A stretch of DNA of 64,000 bases, taken from the NCBI GenBank assembly GCA_009746045.1, contig RPFO01001752.1, forward strand, positions 59,728-123,727, written 5' to 3'. The translations under genes and the position numbers were made by a program. A model generated the notes under the pieces. The model saw only the letters and a list, made by a program, of their open reading frames with translations, was not told the origin of the DNA and did not search any database. Source of the stretch: Mesostigma viride (Eukaryota; Streptophyta; Mesostigmatophyceae; Mesostigmatales; Mesostigmataceae). Positions 33,365 to 47,109 of the stretch are shown in pieces (within the stretch, counting starts at the first letter, position 1; every line of letters starts with the position of its first letter).

Positions 33365-35306
33365 GGGGGGGGCTGGCATGCTTGCGTGGGTGTGGGGGGG
33401 CCTCGCATGCGTGCGTGGGTGTGGGGGGGGCTTGCATGCGTGCGTGGGTGTGGGGGGGAGTGGCATGCATGCGTGGGTGTGGTGGGGGGCTGCCATGCAT
33501 GCGTGGGGTTAGGAGGGGCTGGCACGCGTGTGTGGGTTCGTGGGGTGGCTGCCATGCGTGCGTGGGTGTGTGGGGTGGCTGGCATGCGTACGTGGGTGTG
33601 GGGGGTGGCTGGCATGCATAAGTGGGTTTGTAATGGGCTGGCATGCGTGCGTGGGTTGGTGGGGTGGCTGGCATGCATGCGTGCATGTGGGGGGTCGCTG
33701 GCATGCATGCGTGGGTTTGTGGGGTAGCTGGCATGCAGGCGTGGGTGTGGGAGGGGCTGGCATGCATGCGTGGGTGTGGGGGGTGGCTGGCATGCATGCC
33801 TGCATGTGGGGTGGGGCTGGCATGCGTGCGTGGGTGTGGGGGGGCTCGCATGCGTGCGTGGGTGTGTGTGGGGGCTCGCATGCGTGCGTGGGTGTGGGGG
33901 GGAGTGGCATGCATGCGTGGGTGTGGTGGGGGGCTGCCATGCATGCATGGGGTTAGGGGGGGCTGGCACGCGTGTGTGGGTTGGTAGGGTGGCTGCCATG
34001 CGTGCGTGGGTGTGTGGGGTGGCTGGCATGCGTACGTGGGTGTGGGGGGTGGCTGGCATGCATAAGTGGGTTTGTGATGGGCTGGCATGCGTGCGTGGGT
34101 TGGTGGGGGGCTGCCATGCATGCGTGGGGTTAGGAGGGGCTGGCACGCGTGTGTGGGTTCGTGGGGTGGCTGCCATGCGTGCGTGGGTGTGTGGGGTGGC
34201 TGGCATGCGTACGTGGGTGTGGGGGGTGGCTGGCATGCATAAGTGGGTTTGTAATGGGCTGGCATGCGTGCGTGGGTTGGTGGGGTGGCTGGCATGCATG
34301 CGTGCATGTGGGGGGTCGCTGGCATGCATGCGTGGGTTTGTGGGGTAGCTGGCATGCAGGCGTGGGTGTGGGAGGGGCTGGCATGCATGCGTGGGTGTGG
34401 GGGGTGGCTGGCATGCATGCCTGCATGTAGGGTGGGGCTGGCATGCGTGCGTGGGTGTGGGGGGGGCTCGCATGCGTGCGTGGGTGTGTGGGGGGCTCGC
34501 ATGCGTGCGTGGGTGTGGGGGGGAGTGGCATGCATGCGTGGGTGTGGTGGGGGGCTGCCATGCATGCATGGGGTTAGGGGGGGGCTGGCACGCGTGTGTG
34601 GGTTGGTAGGGTGGCTGCCATGCGTGCGTGGGTGTGTGGGGTGGCTGGCATGCGTACGTGGGTGTGGGGGGTGGCTGGCATGCATAAGTGGGTTTGTGAT
34701 GGGCTGGCATGCGTGCGTGGGTTGGTGGGGTGGCTGGCATGCATGCGTGCATGTGGGGGGTCGCTGGCATGCATGCGTGGGTTTGTGGGGTAGCTGGCAT
34801 GCGGGCGTGGGTGTGGGAGGGGCTGGCATGCATGCGTGGGTGTGGGGGGTGGCTGGCATGCATGCCTGCATGTGGGGTAGGGCTGGCATGCGTGCGTGGG
34901 TGTGGGGGGGGCTGCCATGCGTGTGTCGGGGGGCTGGCATGCGTGGGTGGTTGGCGGGGGGAGTGGCATGCATGCGTGGGTGTGGTGGGGAGCTGCCATG
35001 CATGCGTGGTTTTAAGGGGGGGCTGGCACGCGTGCGTGGGTTCGTGGGGTGGCTGCCATGCGTGCGTGGGGGTGGGGGGTGGCTGGCATGCGTAAGTGGC
35101 TGTGGGGGTTGCTGGAATGCATAAGTGGGTTGTGGGGTGGCTGGCATGCGTGCGTGGGTGTGGGGGTGGCTGGCATGCGTGCGTGGATTGGTGGGGTGGC
35201 TGGCATGCATGCGGGCATGTGGGGGGTGGCTGGAATCCATGCGTGGGTTTGTGGGGTATAGCTAACATGTGTGCGTGGGTGTGGGAGGGGCTGGCATGCA
35301 TGCGTT
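33365..35306 (+). repeat. G-rich minisatellite of unit 4
   Basis: 1942 bp, nearly collinear with unit 1. Minus-strand frames of 643 and 667 codons are artefacts. Confidence 0.97.
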
Positions 35307-36150
35307 GGTTGACATGCCATGGATGAAAAACGCCAAGAAGAGTATATGGCCCCGCTGCCACCAAAAATCACCTGGTTGATCAACCAAGGGGATAGCCTGC
35401 ACAGTGAGACACAAACACAGCAGACCCAGCAAAGCAAAATTCAGGTTGTAAGCGAGTGGAGATTACTTTTGACATGCTTGATGAAGAAATATATAACACA
35501 CCTTCTATTGTCACACCTTCTATAAACAAATGGTTGATTGATCACCTTATACACCACGTAAACATGCTACCAGACGCGCTCTTCAGTCCAGTCAAAATCC
35601 ACGTGCGAAGCAAGTCAGCTTACGCAGAAAGCACCATGAATGTCAGCCAGTACAGCAGTAAATGACGCCCCAAACCCGTGACCAGGCAAGCATCCAGAGG
35701 GGCTTTCACCGCCCAGTATATTCCAGAAAAAAGCATCACAGATCCTTGGGCAACGGACGTTCACACAGGACATGCGAAGGACCATGAAGATGGCGTCCTG
35801 CACGGCTAAGAAAATAAAACGCAGACCCTTGCTACGCTATGTCTTTGCTGCGACTAGGTGGATTCGGCGAAATGGAAAGAACGCAACCATGAAAATGCAT
35901 CAGAAAGAGAGCAGGTACTACCCCGGTCATCGAAACAAACGCCTCACCATCGGCATCGCCGGTTACGTCCCGTGGCAAAAAATCCAGCGTTCTTTCCAAT
36001 ATGATGTGGCGACAGCAGAAGCTCGTTGGCCACACCCCAAGCCTTCCACGAACAGCAAACTGATTTCACTAGGCACCCAATACGTAAAGCAGTTAAGCAT
36101 GATACTACAATACCTAAATCTACAACGACATTCCATTTCCAGGTCGCCAT
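35262..36150 (-). CDS. Module D protein, copy 4
   Basis: Coding exons identical to copy 1 as far as read. Confidence 0.35.
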
Positions 36151-37931
36151 AGCGACACGGACCTCTCCCACGCAGGTATCACTCCGTTGACGCACCTCCA
36201 GCTAATAAAATTTCGCACTTGCTCTTCAAACATAAAATTTTGACGTATAAAACCATGGCTGCGCATTCCCCATCCCAATTTTCTAGCCTACGTTGCCTGC
36301 CATCGCCAGCCAGCACAAGGAAAATTGCTCGCGCAGCACGTCACTTTGTTTTTCGCCCCGAGCATGCCGCACGCTTTGCCAATAATTCCCAGTTCCCACT
36401 GCCCAGCAAGAAAAAAGTGGGGGAGGGGGGGCTATCGCTAACTGAAAATTCCGTCTCGTTTGATTCTATTTCCCCTGTTCAGGCGCGAACGTTTCCGTTC
36501 AGCACATAACTGTCATTTCGTCTCGCTTGCTTATCAAATTTGACATCCCGCGTCCTGTGCGCCGAAAAGTTTTAGTACAGATATCAGTTCGCGACTTTTT
36601 GTTTGACGGTTAAAAGAGTCAACGCGCCGTACCGTCCTGAGGCCGCGCGGATTGGCGAGACGCCCCACCTGCCCGCGAAAGTCTGAACGTGTTCAGCATT
36701 TCAGCACCCGTTCAGGAAAACACGACACTCGATCTCCAAGGTTTGGGAATTTCTTTGTACTACGCGATTGGCCATCTCGCTACGGTCCTGGACGTCGTCC
36801 GCTCCCGCGCTAGGGGGCGCGGGGGACGGCCCCACCTTCGGCCTACGGCCTCGGCCAAAGTTTTCGGGCTTCATAAATCGTAGTTACATTAGGGGACAAG
36901 AAAAAAGTGGGGGAGGGGGGGCTATCGCCCCCCCTCCCCGACTTGAGAGGACGTGACTCGCCGCTAGCGGCCCAGAGGCCGATAGTCGACCTTCTGGGCG
37001 CCAACCGCACCGGCCCGCGCGACGCGCCAAGACCCTTCCACGGAGGACGCGCGAGCGGACGATTCCGACCGGGACGAACCGCCGCCGTGCGCCACGCGCA
37101 ACGGACCCTTCCCCGTGAACACCGTGGAAGCTCTCCGACTAGCGTGAGATACTTGGAAATTTCGTCACGTTCGTATCGAAAATGAAATTTCTGACAAATT
37201 TGTCAGCTCGGACAGAACCACAATGAATTTCAGCATACCATTCGATACAACAATGATATTTCGGCGTCGGATACTTGGAAATTTCGTTACGTTCGTATCG
37301 CCAGTGAAATTCTGACAAATTTTATCCTGAACTATTTCGCATCATAACATGACTCCGTTGGGAGATCATCATGTAGCACTGGCTAACATATTCCCTTGCT
37401 GGATGGATGGAGGTAGGTGAAGAATTAAACCTTTTTGAATGACCTTATTTGTCTAATTGTAATTGCCTAGCACAGTCTACCTAGAGGAGGGCCCTGATTG
37501 GCACAATTGTGGCCATGTACGTAATTATGCTACATGTCGTACATGATCTCCCCACTAGTCATGTTATAATTTAATTTCATTTTAATGCTAGCATGCCTTG
37601 TTGCATGCCCTCAAAGCTAAAATTGTTTATCACATGCAGAGAGAGCCCGCACAATGAATTTCAGCGTACCATTCATTAATTAATTATACCATGCGATATA
37701 CTTTACAGATATTTCGCTGTCAAATACTTCGAAATTTGGGTACTGCTTTTTGCAAGCCAGCCATAAGGACCAAACACTCCCATGCAAACTCCCATTTTCA
37801 TCATTAATTAATATTCATTGAGTGGCAATCCTTTCATTCCTTTGTTCACACATGCACCATCCGTCATTCCCATTATTAAATTGAAAAAATTAAAACATAG
37901 CATGACTCCGTGGTGCCCACTATGACTTCAT

Positions 37932-39875
37932 GGGGGGGGGCTGGCATGCTTGCGTGGGTGTGGGGGGGCCTCGCATGCGTGCGTGGGTGTGGGGGGGGGC
38001 TTGCATGCGTGCGTGGGTGTGGGGGGGAGTGGCATGCATGCGTGGGTGTGGTGGGGGGCTGCCATGCATGCGTGGGGTTAGGAGGGGCTGGCACGCGTGT
38101 GTGGGTTCGTGGGGTGGCTGCCATGCGTGCGTGGGTGTGTGGGGTGGCTGGCATGCGTACGTGGGTGTGGGGGGTGGCTGGCATGCATAAGTGGGTTTGT
38201 AATGGGCTGGCATGCGTGCGTGGGTTGGTGGGGTGGCTGGCATGCATGCGTGCATGTGGGGGGTCGCTGGCATGCATGCGTGGGTTTGTGGGGTAGCTGG
38301 CATGCAGGCGTGGGTGTGGGAGGGGCTGGCATGCATGCGTGGGTGTGGGGGGTGGCTGGCATGCATGCCTGCATGTGGGGTGGGGCTGGCATGCGTGCGT
38401 GGGTGTGGGGGGGGCTCGCATGCGTGCGTGGGTGTGTGTGGGGGCTCGCATGCGTGCGTGGGTGTGGGGGGGAGTGGCATGCATGCGTGGGTGTGGTGGG
38501 GGGCTGCCATGCATGCATGGGGTTAGGGGGGGCTGGCACGCGTGTGTGGGTTGGTAGGGTGGCTGCCATGCGTGCGTGGGTGTGTGGGGTGGCTGGCATG
38601 CGTACGTGGGTGTGGGGGGTGGCTGGCATGCATAAGTGGGTTTGTGATGGGCTGGCATGCGTGCGTGGGTTGGTGGGGGGCTGCCATGCATGCGTGGGGT
38701 TAGGAGGGGCTGGCACGCGTGTGTGGGTTCGTGGGGTGGCTGCCATGCGTGCGTGGGTGTGTGGGGTGGCTGGCATGCGTACGTGGGTGTGGGGGGTGGC
38801 TGGCATGCATAAGTGGGTTTGTAATGGGCTGGCATGCGTGCGTGGGTTGGTGGGGTGGCTGGCATGCATGCGTGCATGTGGGGGGTCGCTGGCATGCATG
38901 CGTGGGTTTGTGGGGTAGCTGGCATGCAGGCGTGGGTGTGGGAGGGGCTGGCATGCATGCGTGGGTGTGGGGGGTGGCTGGCATGCATGCCTGCATGTAG
39001 GGTGGGGCTGGCATGCGTGCGTGGGTGTGGGGGGGGCTCGCATGCGTGCGTGGGTGTGTGGGGGGCTCGCATGCGTGCGTGGGTGTGGGGGGGAGTGGCA
39101 TGCATGCGTGGGTGTGGTGGGGGGCTGCCATGCATGCATGGGGTTAGGGGGGGCTGGCACGCGTGTGTGGGTTGGTAGGGTGGCTGCCATGCGTGCGTGG
39201 GTGTGTGGGGTGGCTGGCATGCGTACGTGGGTGTGGGGGGTGGCTGGCATGCATAAGTGGGTTTGTGATGGGCTGGCATGCGTGCGTGGGTTGGTGGGGT
39301 GGCTGGCATGCATGCGTGCATGTGGGGGGTCGCTGGCATGCATGCGTGGGTTTGTGGGGTAGCTGGCATGCGGGCGTGGGTGTGGGAGGGGCTGGCATGC
39401 ATGCGTGGGTGTGGGGGGTGGCTGGCATGCATGCCTGCATGTGGGGTAGGGCTGGCATGCGTGCGTGGGTGTGGGGGGGGCTGCCATGCGTGTGTCGGGG
39501 GGCTGGCATGCGTGGGTGGTTGGCGGGGGGAGTGGCATGCATGCGTGGGTGTGGTGGGGAGCTGCCATGCATGCGTGGTTTTAAGGGGGGGCTGGCACGC
39601 GTGCGTGGGTTCGTGGGGTGGCTGCCATGCGTGCGTGGGGGTGGGGGGTGGCTGGCATGCGTAAGTGGCTGTGGGGGTTGCTGGAATGCATAAGTGGGTT
39701 GTGGGGTGGCTGGCATGCGTGCGTGGGTGTGGGGGTGGCTGGCATGCGTGCGTGGATTGGTGGGGTGGCTGGCATGCATGCGGGCATGTGGGGGGTGGCT
39801 GGAATCCATGCGTGGGTTTGTGGGGTATAGCTAACATGTGTGCGTGGGTGTGGGAGGGGCTGGCATGCATGCGTT
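37932..39875 (+). repeat. G-rich minisatellite of unit 5
   Basis: 1944 bp, collinear with units 1, 4, 7 and 9. A 685-codon minus-strand frame crosses its left border. Confidence 0.97.
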
Positions 39876-40719
39876 GGTTGACATGCCATGGATGAAAAAC
39901 GCCAAGAAGAGTATATGGCCCCGCTGCCACCAAAAATCACCTGGTTGATCAACCAAGGGGATAGCCTGCACAGTGAGACACAAACACAGCAGACCCAGCA
40001 AAGCAAAATTCAGGTTGTAAGCGAGTGGAGATTACTTTTGACATGCTTGATGAAGAAATATATAACACACCTTCTATTGTCACACCTTCTATAAACAAAT
40101 GGTTGATTGATCACCTTATACACCACGTAAACATGCTACCAGACGCGCTCTTCAGTCCAGTCAAAATCCACGTGCGAAGCAAGTCAGCTTACGCAGAAAG
40201 CACCATGAATGTCAGCCAGTACAGCAGTAAATGACGCCCCAAACCCGTGACCAGGCAAGCATCCAGAGGGGCTTTCACCGCCCAGTATATTCCAGAAAAA
40301 AGCATCACAGATCCTTGGGCAACGGACGTTCACACAGGACATGCGAAGGACCATGAAGATGGCGTCCTGCACGGCTAAGAAAATAAAACGCAGACCCTTG
40401 CTACGCTATGTCTTTGCTGCGACTAGGTGGATTCGGCGAAATGGAAAGAACGCAACCATGAAAATGCATCAGAAAGAGAGCAGGTACTACCCCGGTCATC
40501 GAAACAAACGCCTCACCATCGGCATCGCCGGTTACGTCCCGTGGCAAAAAATCCAGCGTTCTTTCCAATATGATGTGGCGACAGCAGAAGCTCGTTGGCC
40601 ACACCCCAAGCCTTCCACGAACAGCAAACTGATTTCACTAGGCACCCAATACGTAAAGCAGTTAAGCATGATACTACAATACCTAAATCTACAACGACAT
40701 TCCATTTCCAGGTCGCCAT
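39831..40719 (-). CDS. Module D protein, copy 5
   Basis: Exons as in copy 1, no coding difference noticed. Confidence 0.35.
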
Positions 40720-41790
40720 AGCGACACGGACCTCTCCCACGCAGGTATCACTCTGTTGACGCACCTCCAGCTCATAAAATTTCGCACTTGCTCTTCAAAC
40801 ATAAAATTTTGACGTATAAAACCATGGCTGCGCATTCCCCATCCCAATTTTCTAGCCTACGTTGCCTGCCATCGCCAGCCAGCACAAGGAAAATTGCTCG
40901 CGCAGCACGTCACTTTGTTTTTCGCCCCGAGCATGCCGCACGCTTTGCCAATAATTCCCAGTTCCCACTGCCCAGCAAGACTTTTTTACATGCGATATAC
41001 TTTAGAGATATTTCGGTGGAAGATACTTGGAAATTTCGTTACGTTCGTATTTCCATGGACAATGTGCCAAATTACTAAATATAATTTTGAAATTCTGACA
41101 AATTTTCAGCTCGCACTTAACCACTATGAATTTCAGCATACCATTCGATATACTTTAGAGATAATTCAGCGTCAGATACTTGGAAATTTCCTTACGGTCG
41201 TATTTCAAGTGAAATTCTGACAAATTTCTCCGCTCGGACTGAACCACAATCAATTTCCGCATACCATTCGATATAGTAAATATAATTTTGCGTTTCCGTT
41301 CAGCAACGCTATGAACGTTTTCGTTCGTAACGGAAAAGTCCGGCTCGTTTGATTCTATTTTCCCTGTTCAGGTGTGAACGTTTCCGTTCAGCACATAACT
41401 GTCATTTCGTCTCGCTTGCTTATCAAATTTCACATCCCACGTCCTGTGCGCCGAAAAGTTTTAGTACAGATATCGGTTCGCGACTTTTTGTTTGACGGTT
41501 AAATAAGTCAACGCGCCGTACCGTCCTGAGGCCGCGCGGATTGGCGAGACGCCCCACCTGCCCGCGAAAGTCTGAACGTGTTCAGCATTTCAGCACCCGT
41601 TCAGGAAAACACGACACTCGATCTCCAAGGTTTGGGGATTTCTTTGTACTACGCCGATTGGCCATCTCGCTACGGTCCTGGACGTCGTCCGCTCCCGCGC
41701 TAGGGGGCGCGGGGGACGGCCCCACCTTCGGCCTACGGCCTCGGCCAAAGTTTTCGGGCTTCATAAATCGTAGTTACATTAGGGGACAAG

Positions 41791-43976
41791 TTGGGGGCCC
41801 CTGCGGGGCCCAGACTTTTTGGCGCCTGAGCGGGCGATTGGCGCGTACACCCGCGGGATGCGTCCTCGGGAACGCCGGCGCCACGCGGGGTGCGCAGTGC
41901 GAAGGGGCAGTGGCCGAGGGCGCCGAGGCGGGGGGGCCAGCGGGAGCCCAAAAATTTCGGTTCCGTACGGCCGTTTTTGGGGCTGAGCCCCCTGCTTTTC
42001 ACAGTTTCTAGCCGTTTTTTGCCACGCTCCCCGTCTGAACACGTTCAGTTGTGTCATCCCGCTAAAATTGGCACGAAAATTGCGTGGGAAGTAGGCCGAA
42101 CCGAAAATTTAACCGACAAACCGTTCAAAATAGGGTTCGAACTAAATTTTCCGCACACTTCTCGTTCAGTCTGAACAGTCGAAATTTCCCGTTCAGTCTG
42201 AACCCTTAGTATTTCTAGTATTTTGTTTGGAGAGAGATCCTTCGTGTATAAACTCTTCCTCCCAGCCGTATATGCCCCCCGGCATTTCTTGCGCATTTTG
42301 CTGAATTCAGCTTCTGTTCAGAATAGGTAAGACTCGATCTTAGGAGGGTGTGACGGCGTTCAGACTAGCGGTTACGGGCCGTAACTCGCGGCTCCGCAGG
42401 ATTTCAGGATTTGCCCTCGGGCGTGGGGTTGCGATCAGGCCGTACGGTACGGCGCCCGCGGCGATGTCAGGATGTTCGGGTTTCTCCCTTGCGCAACACG
42501 ATCGTAGTTAAGTAGTTGACAAGTTGGGGGCCCCTGCGGGGCCCAGACTTTTTGGCGCCTGAGCGGGCGATTGGCGCGTACACCCGCGGGATGCGTCCTC
42601 GGGAACGCCGGCGCCACGCGGGGTGCGCAGTGCGAAGGGGCAGTGGCCGAGGGCGCCGAGGCGGGGGGGCCAGCGGGAGCCCAAAAATTTCGGTTCCGTA
42701 CGGCCGTTTTTGGGGCTGAGCCCCCTGCTTTTCACAGTTTCTAGCCGTTTTTTGCCACGCTCCCCGTCTGAACACGTTCAGTTGTGTCATCCCGCTAAAA
42801 TTGGCACGAAAATTGCGTGGGAAGTAGGCCGAACCGAAAATTTAACCGACAAACCGTTCAAAATAGGGTTCGAACTAAATTTTCCGCACACTTCTCGTTC
42901 AGTCTGAACAGTCGAAATTTCCCGTTCAGTCTGAACCCTTAGTATTTCTAGTATTTTGTTTGGAGAGAGATCCTTCGTGTATAAACTCTTCCTCCCAGCC
43001 GTATATGCCCCCCGGCATTTCTTGCGCATTTTGCTGAATTCAGCTTCTGTTCAGAATAGGTAAGACTCGATCTTAGGAGGGTGTGACGGCGTTCAGACTA
43101 GCGGTTACGGGCCGTTACTCGCGGCTCCGCAGGATTTCAGGATTTGCCCTCGTTCGTGGGGGTGCGATCAGGCCGTACGGTACGGCGCCCGCGGCGATGT
43201 CAGGATGTTCGGGTTTCTCCCTTGCGCAACACGATCGTAGTTAAGTAGTTGACAAGTTGGGGGCCCCTTCGGGGCCCGGACTTTTTGGCGCCTGAGCGGG
43301 CGATTGGCGCGTACACCCGCGGGGTGCGTCCTCGGGAACGCCGGCGCCACGCGGGGTGCGCAGTGCGAAGGGGCAGTGGCCGAGGGCGCCGAGGCGGGGG
43401 GGCCAGCGGGAGCCCGAAATTTCGGTTACGTACGGCCGTTTTTTGGGCTGAGCCTCCTGCTTTTCACAGTTTCGAGCCGTTTTTTTCCCACGCTCGCCGT
43501 CTGAACACGTTCAGGTCAGTAATCTCGCTAAAATTGGCACGGAAATTGCATGGGAAGTAGGCCGAACCGAAAATTGAACCAAAAACCCGTTCAGAAAAGT
43601 GTTCGAACTCAATTTTCGTTCAGTCTGAACACTCAAAATTTCCCGTTCAGTCTGAACCCTTAGTAAATCAAGTAGGATGTTTGGATAGAGATCCTTCCCG
43701 TAGTAACAAGTTAATCAGCCGTATATGCCCCCCGGCATTTCTCGCGCATTTTGCTGAATTCAGATTCCGTTCAGAACTGCTGACACTCGATCTTAGGAGG
43801 GTGTGACGGCGTTCAGGCGAGCGGTTACGGGCCGTAACTCGCGGCTCCGCAGGATTTCAGGAATAGTTGTCGTTCGTGGGGGTGCGATCAGGCCGTACGG
43901 TACGGCGCCCGCGGCGGTGTCAGGATGTTCGGGTTTCTCCCTTGCGCAACACGATCGTAATATAGTAGTTGACAAG
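41791..43976 (+). repeat. Three tandem copies of a 733-bp repeat
   Basis: Copies 41791-42523, 42524-43256 and 43257-43976 (733, 733, 720 bp). The first two are almost identical; the third diverges by several percent. Each begins with a hairpin (GGGCCCC-TGC-GGGGCCC; loop TTC in copy 3) directly behind CAAG and ends ATCGTAGTTAAGTAGTTGACAAG or similar. Each holds many GTTCAG/CTGAAC strings, a GTATAAACTC TATA-like motif and a run starting CCCCCCGGCATTTC. Clear sequence similarity to the 728-bp repeat was not found, despite the same size and the same end context. ORFs in GC-rich parts are on both strands and not taken as genes. Confidence 0.95.
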
Positions 43977-45004
43977 AAAAAAGTGGGGGAGGGGGGGCTA
44001 TCGCCCCCCCTCCCCGACTTGAGAGGACGTGACTCGCCGCTAGCGGCCCAGAGGCCGATAGTCGACCTTCTGGGCGCCAACCGCACCGGCCCGCGCGACG
44101 CGCCAAGACCCTTCCACGGAGGACGCGCGAGCGGACGATTCCGACCGGGACGAACCGCCGCCGTGCGCCACGCGCAACGGACCCTTCCCCGTGAACACCG
44201 TGGAAGCTCTCCGAGCGTGAGATACTTGGAAATTTCGTCACGTTCGTATCGAAAATGAAATTTCTGACAAATTTGTCAGCTCGGACAGAACCACAATGAA
44301 TTTCAGCATACCATTCGATACAACAATGATATTTCGGCATCGGATACTTGGAAATTTCGTTACGTTCGTATCGCCAGTGAAATTCTGACAAATTTTATCC
44401 TGAACTATTTCGCATCATAACATGACTCCGTTGGGAGATCATCATGTAGCACTGGCTAACATATTCCCTTGCTGGATGGATGGAGGTAGGTGAAGAATTA
44501 AACCTTTTTGAATGACCTTATTTGTCTAATTGTAATTGCCTAGCACAGTCTACCTAGAGGAGGGCCCTGATTGGCACAATTGTGGCCATGTACGTAATTA
44601 TGCTACATGTCGTACATGATCTCCCAACTAGTCATGTTATAATTTAATTTCATTTTAATGCTAGCATGTCTTGTTGCATGCCCTCAAAGCTAAAATTGTT
44701 TATCACATGCAGAGAGAGCCCGCACAATGAATTTCAGCGTACCATTCATTAATTAATTATACCATGCGATATACTTTACAGATATTTCGCTGTCAAATAC
44801 TTCGAAATTTGGGTACTGCTTTTTGCAAGCCAGCCATAAGGACCAAACACTCCCATGCAAACTCCCATTTTCATCATTAATTAATATTCATTGAGTGGCA
44901 ATCCTTTCATTCCTTTGTTCACACATGCACCATCCGTCATTCCCATTATTAAATTGAAAAAATTAAATCATAGCATGACTCCGTGGTGCCCACTATGACT
45001 TCAT

Positions 45005-46265
45005 GGGGGGGGCTGGCATGCTTGCGTGGGTGTGGGGGGCCTCGCATGCGTGCGTGGGTGTGGGGGGGGCTCGCATGCGTGCGTGGGTGTGGGGGGGAGT
45101 GGCATGCATGCGTGGGTGTGGTGGGGGGCTGCCATGCATGCGTGGGGTTAGGGGGGGCTGGCACGCGTGTGTGGGTTCGTGGGGTGGCTGCCATGCGTGC
45201 GTGGGTGTGTGGGGTGGCTGGCATGCGTACGTGGGTGTGGGGGGTGGCTGGCATGCATAAGTGGGTTTGTGATGGGCTGGCATGCGTGCGTGGGTTGGTG
45301 GGGTGGCTGGCATGCATGCGTGCATGTGGGGGGTCGCTGGCATGCATGCGTGGGTTTGTGGGGTAGCTGGCATGCAGGCGTGGGTGTGGGAGGGGCTGGC
45401 ATGCATGCGTGGGTGTGGGGGGTGGCTGGCATGCATGCCTGCATGTGGGGTGGGGCTGGCATGCGTGCGTGGGTGTGTGGGGGGGCTCGCATGCGTGCGT
45501 GGGTGTGGGGGGGGCTCGCATGCGTGCGTGGGTGTGGGGGGGAGTGGCATGCATGCGTGGGTGTGGTGGGGGGCTGCCATGCATGCGTGGGGTTAGGGGG
45601 GGCTGGCACGCGTGTGTGGGTTGGTGGGGTGGCTGCCATGCGTGCGTGGGTGTGTGGGGTGGCTGGCATGCGTACGTGGGTGTGGGGGGTGGCTGGCATG
45701 CATAAGTGGGTTTGTGATGGGCTGGCATGCGTGCGTGGGTTGGTGGGGTGGCTGGCATGCATGCGTGCATGTGGGGGGTCGCTGGCATGCATGCGTGGGT
45801 TTGTGGGGTAGCTGGCATGCGGGCGTGGGTGTGGGAGGGGCTTGCATGCATGCGTGGGTGTGGGGGGTGGCTGGCATGCATGCCTGCATGTGGGGTAGGG
45901 CTGGCATGCGTGCGTGGGTGTGGGGGGGGCTGCCATGCGTGTGTCGGGGGGCTGGCATGCGTGGGTGGTTGGCGGGGGGAGTGGCATGCATGCGTGGGTG
46001 TGGTGGGGAGCTGCCATGCATGCGTGGTTTTAAGGGGGGGCTGGCACGCGTGCGTGGGTTCGTGGGGTGGCTGCCATGCGTGCGTGGGGTGGGGGGTGGC
46101 TGGCATGCGTGCGTGGGTGTGGGGGTGGCTGGCATGCGTGCGTGGATTGGTGGGGTGGCTGGCATGCATGCGGGCATGTGGGGGGTGGCTGGAATCCATG
46201 CGTGGGTTTGTGGGGTATAGCTAACATGTGTGCGTGGGTGTGGGAGGGGCTGGCATGCATGCGTT
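45005..46265 (+). repeat. G-rich minisatellite of unit 6
   Basis: 1261 bp, short form as in unit 3. Confidence 0.97.
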
Positions 46266-47109
46266 GGTTGACATGCCATGGATGAAAAACGCCAAGAAGA
46301 GTATATGGCCCCGCTGCCACCAAAAATCACCTGGTTGATAAACCAAGGGGATAGCCTGCACAGTGAGACACAAACACAGCAGACCCAGCAAAGCAAAATT
46401 CAGGTTGTAAGCGAGTGGAGATTACTTTTGACATGCTTGATGAAGAAATATATAACACACCTTCTATTGTCACACCTTCTATAAACAAATGGTTGATTGA
46501 TCACCTTATACACCACGTAAACATGCTACCAGACGCGCTCTTCAGTCCAGTCAAAATCCACGTGCGAAGCAAGTCAGCTTACGCAGAAAGCACCATGAAT
46601 GTCATCCAGTACAGCAGTAAATGACGCCCCAAACCCGTGACCAGGCAAGCATCCAGAGGGGCTTTCACCGCCCAGTATATTCCAGAAAAAAGCATCACAG
46701 ATCCTTGGGCAACGGACGTTCACACAGGACATGCGAAGGACCATGAAGATGGCGTCCTGCACGGCTAATCTGCGTTTTTAAAAACCCTTGCTACGCTATG
46801 TCTTTGCTGCGACTAGGTGGATTCGGCGAAATGGAAAGAACGCAACCATGAAAATGCATCAGAAAGAGAGCAGGTACTACCCCGGTCATCGAAACAAACG
46901 CCTCACCATCGGCATCGCCGGTTACGTCCCGTGGCAAAAAATCCAGCGTTCTTTCCAATATGATGTGGCGACAGCAGAAGCTCGTTGGCCACACCCCAAG
47001 CCTTCCACGAACAGCAAACTGATTTCACTAGGCACCCAATACGTAAAGCAGTTAAGCATGATACTACAATACCTAAATCTACAACGACATTCCATTTCCA
47101 GGTCGCCAT
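46221..47109 (-). CDS. Module D protein, copy 6
   Basis: Carries the same two missense changes and the same altered acceptor region (46769-46784) as copy 3. Confidence 0.3.

Larger units (their letters stand above)
32335..36900 (+). repeat. Long unit 4 (beta tail, 4566 bp)
   Basis: Modules: a 32335-32576, b 32577-33364, minisatellite 33365-35306, D 35307-36410, tail 36411-36900. Module a to D belong to the first subfamily (ACTAG present, normal 16-bp segment), but the tail is the beta type of the second. The unit is thus a mosaic. The hairpin has lost one C (seven G against six C). Confidence 0.95.
36901..41790 (+). repeat. Long unit 5 (alpha tail, 4890 bp)
   Basis: Modules: a 36901-37143, b 37144-37931, minisatellite 37932-39875, D 39876-40979, tail 40980-41790. 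It ends ATTAGGGGACAAG as usual, but what follows is the 733-bp repeat, not another module a. Confidence 0.95.

Noticed and set aside
42130-42145. GGGTTCGAACT resembling a tRNA T-loop
   Set aside because: No acceptor, D or anticodon arm at proper spacing; it belongs to the GTTCAG/GAAC-rich repeat context.
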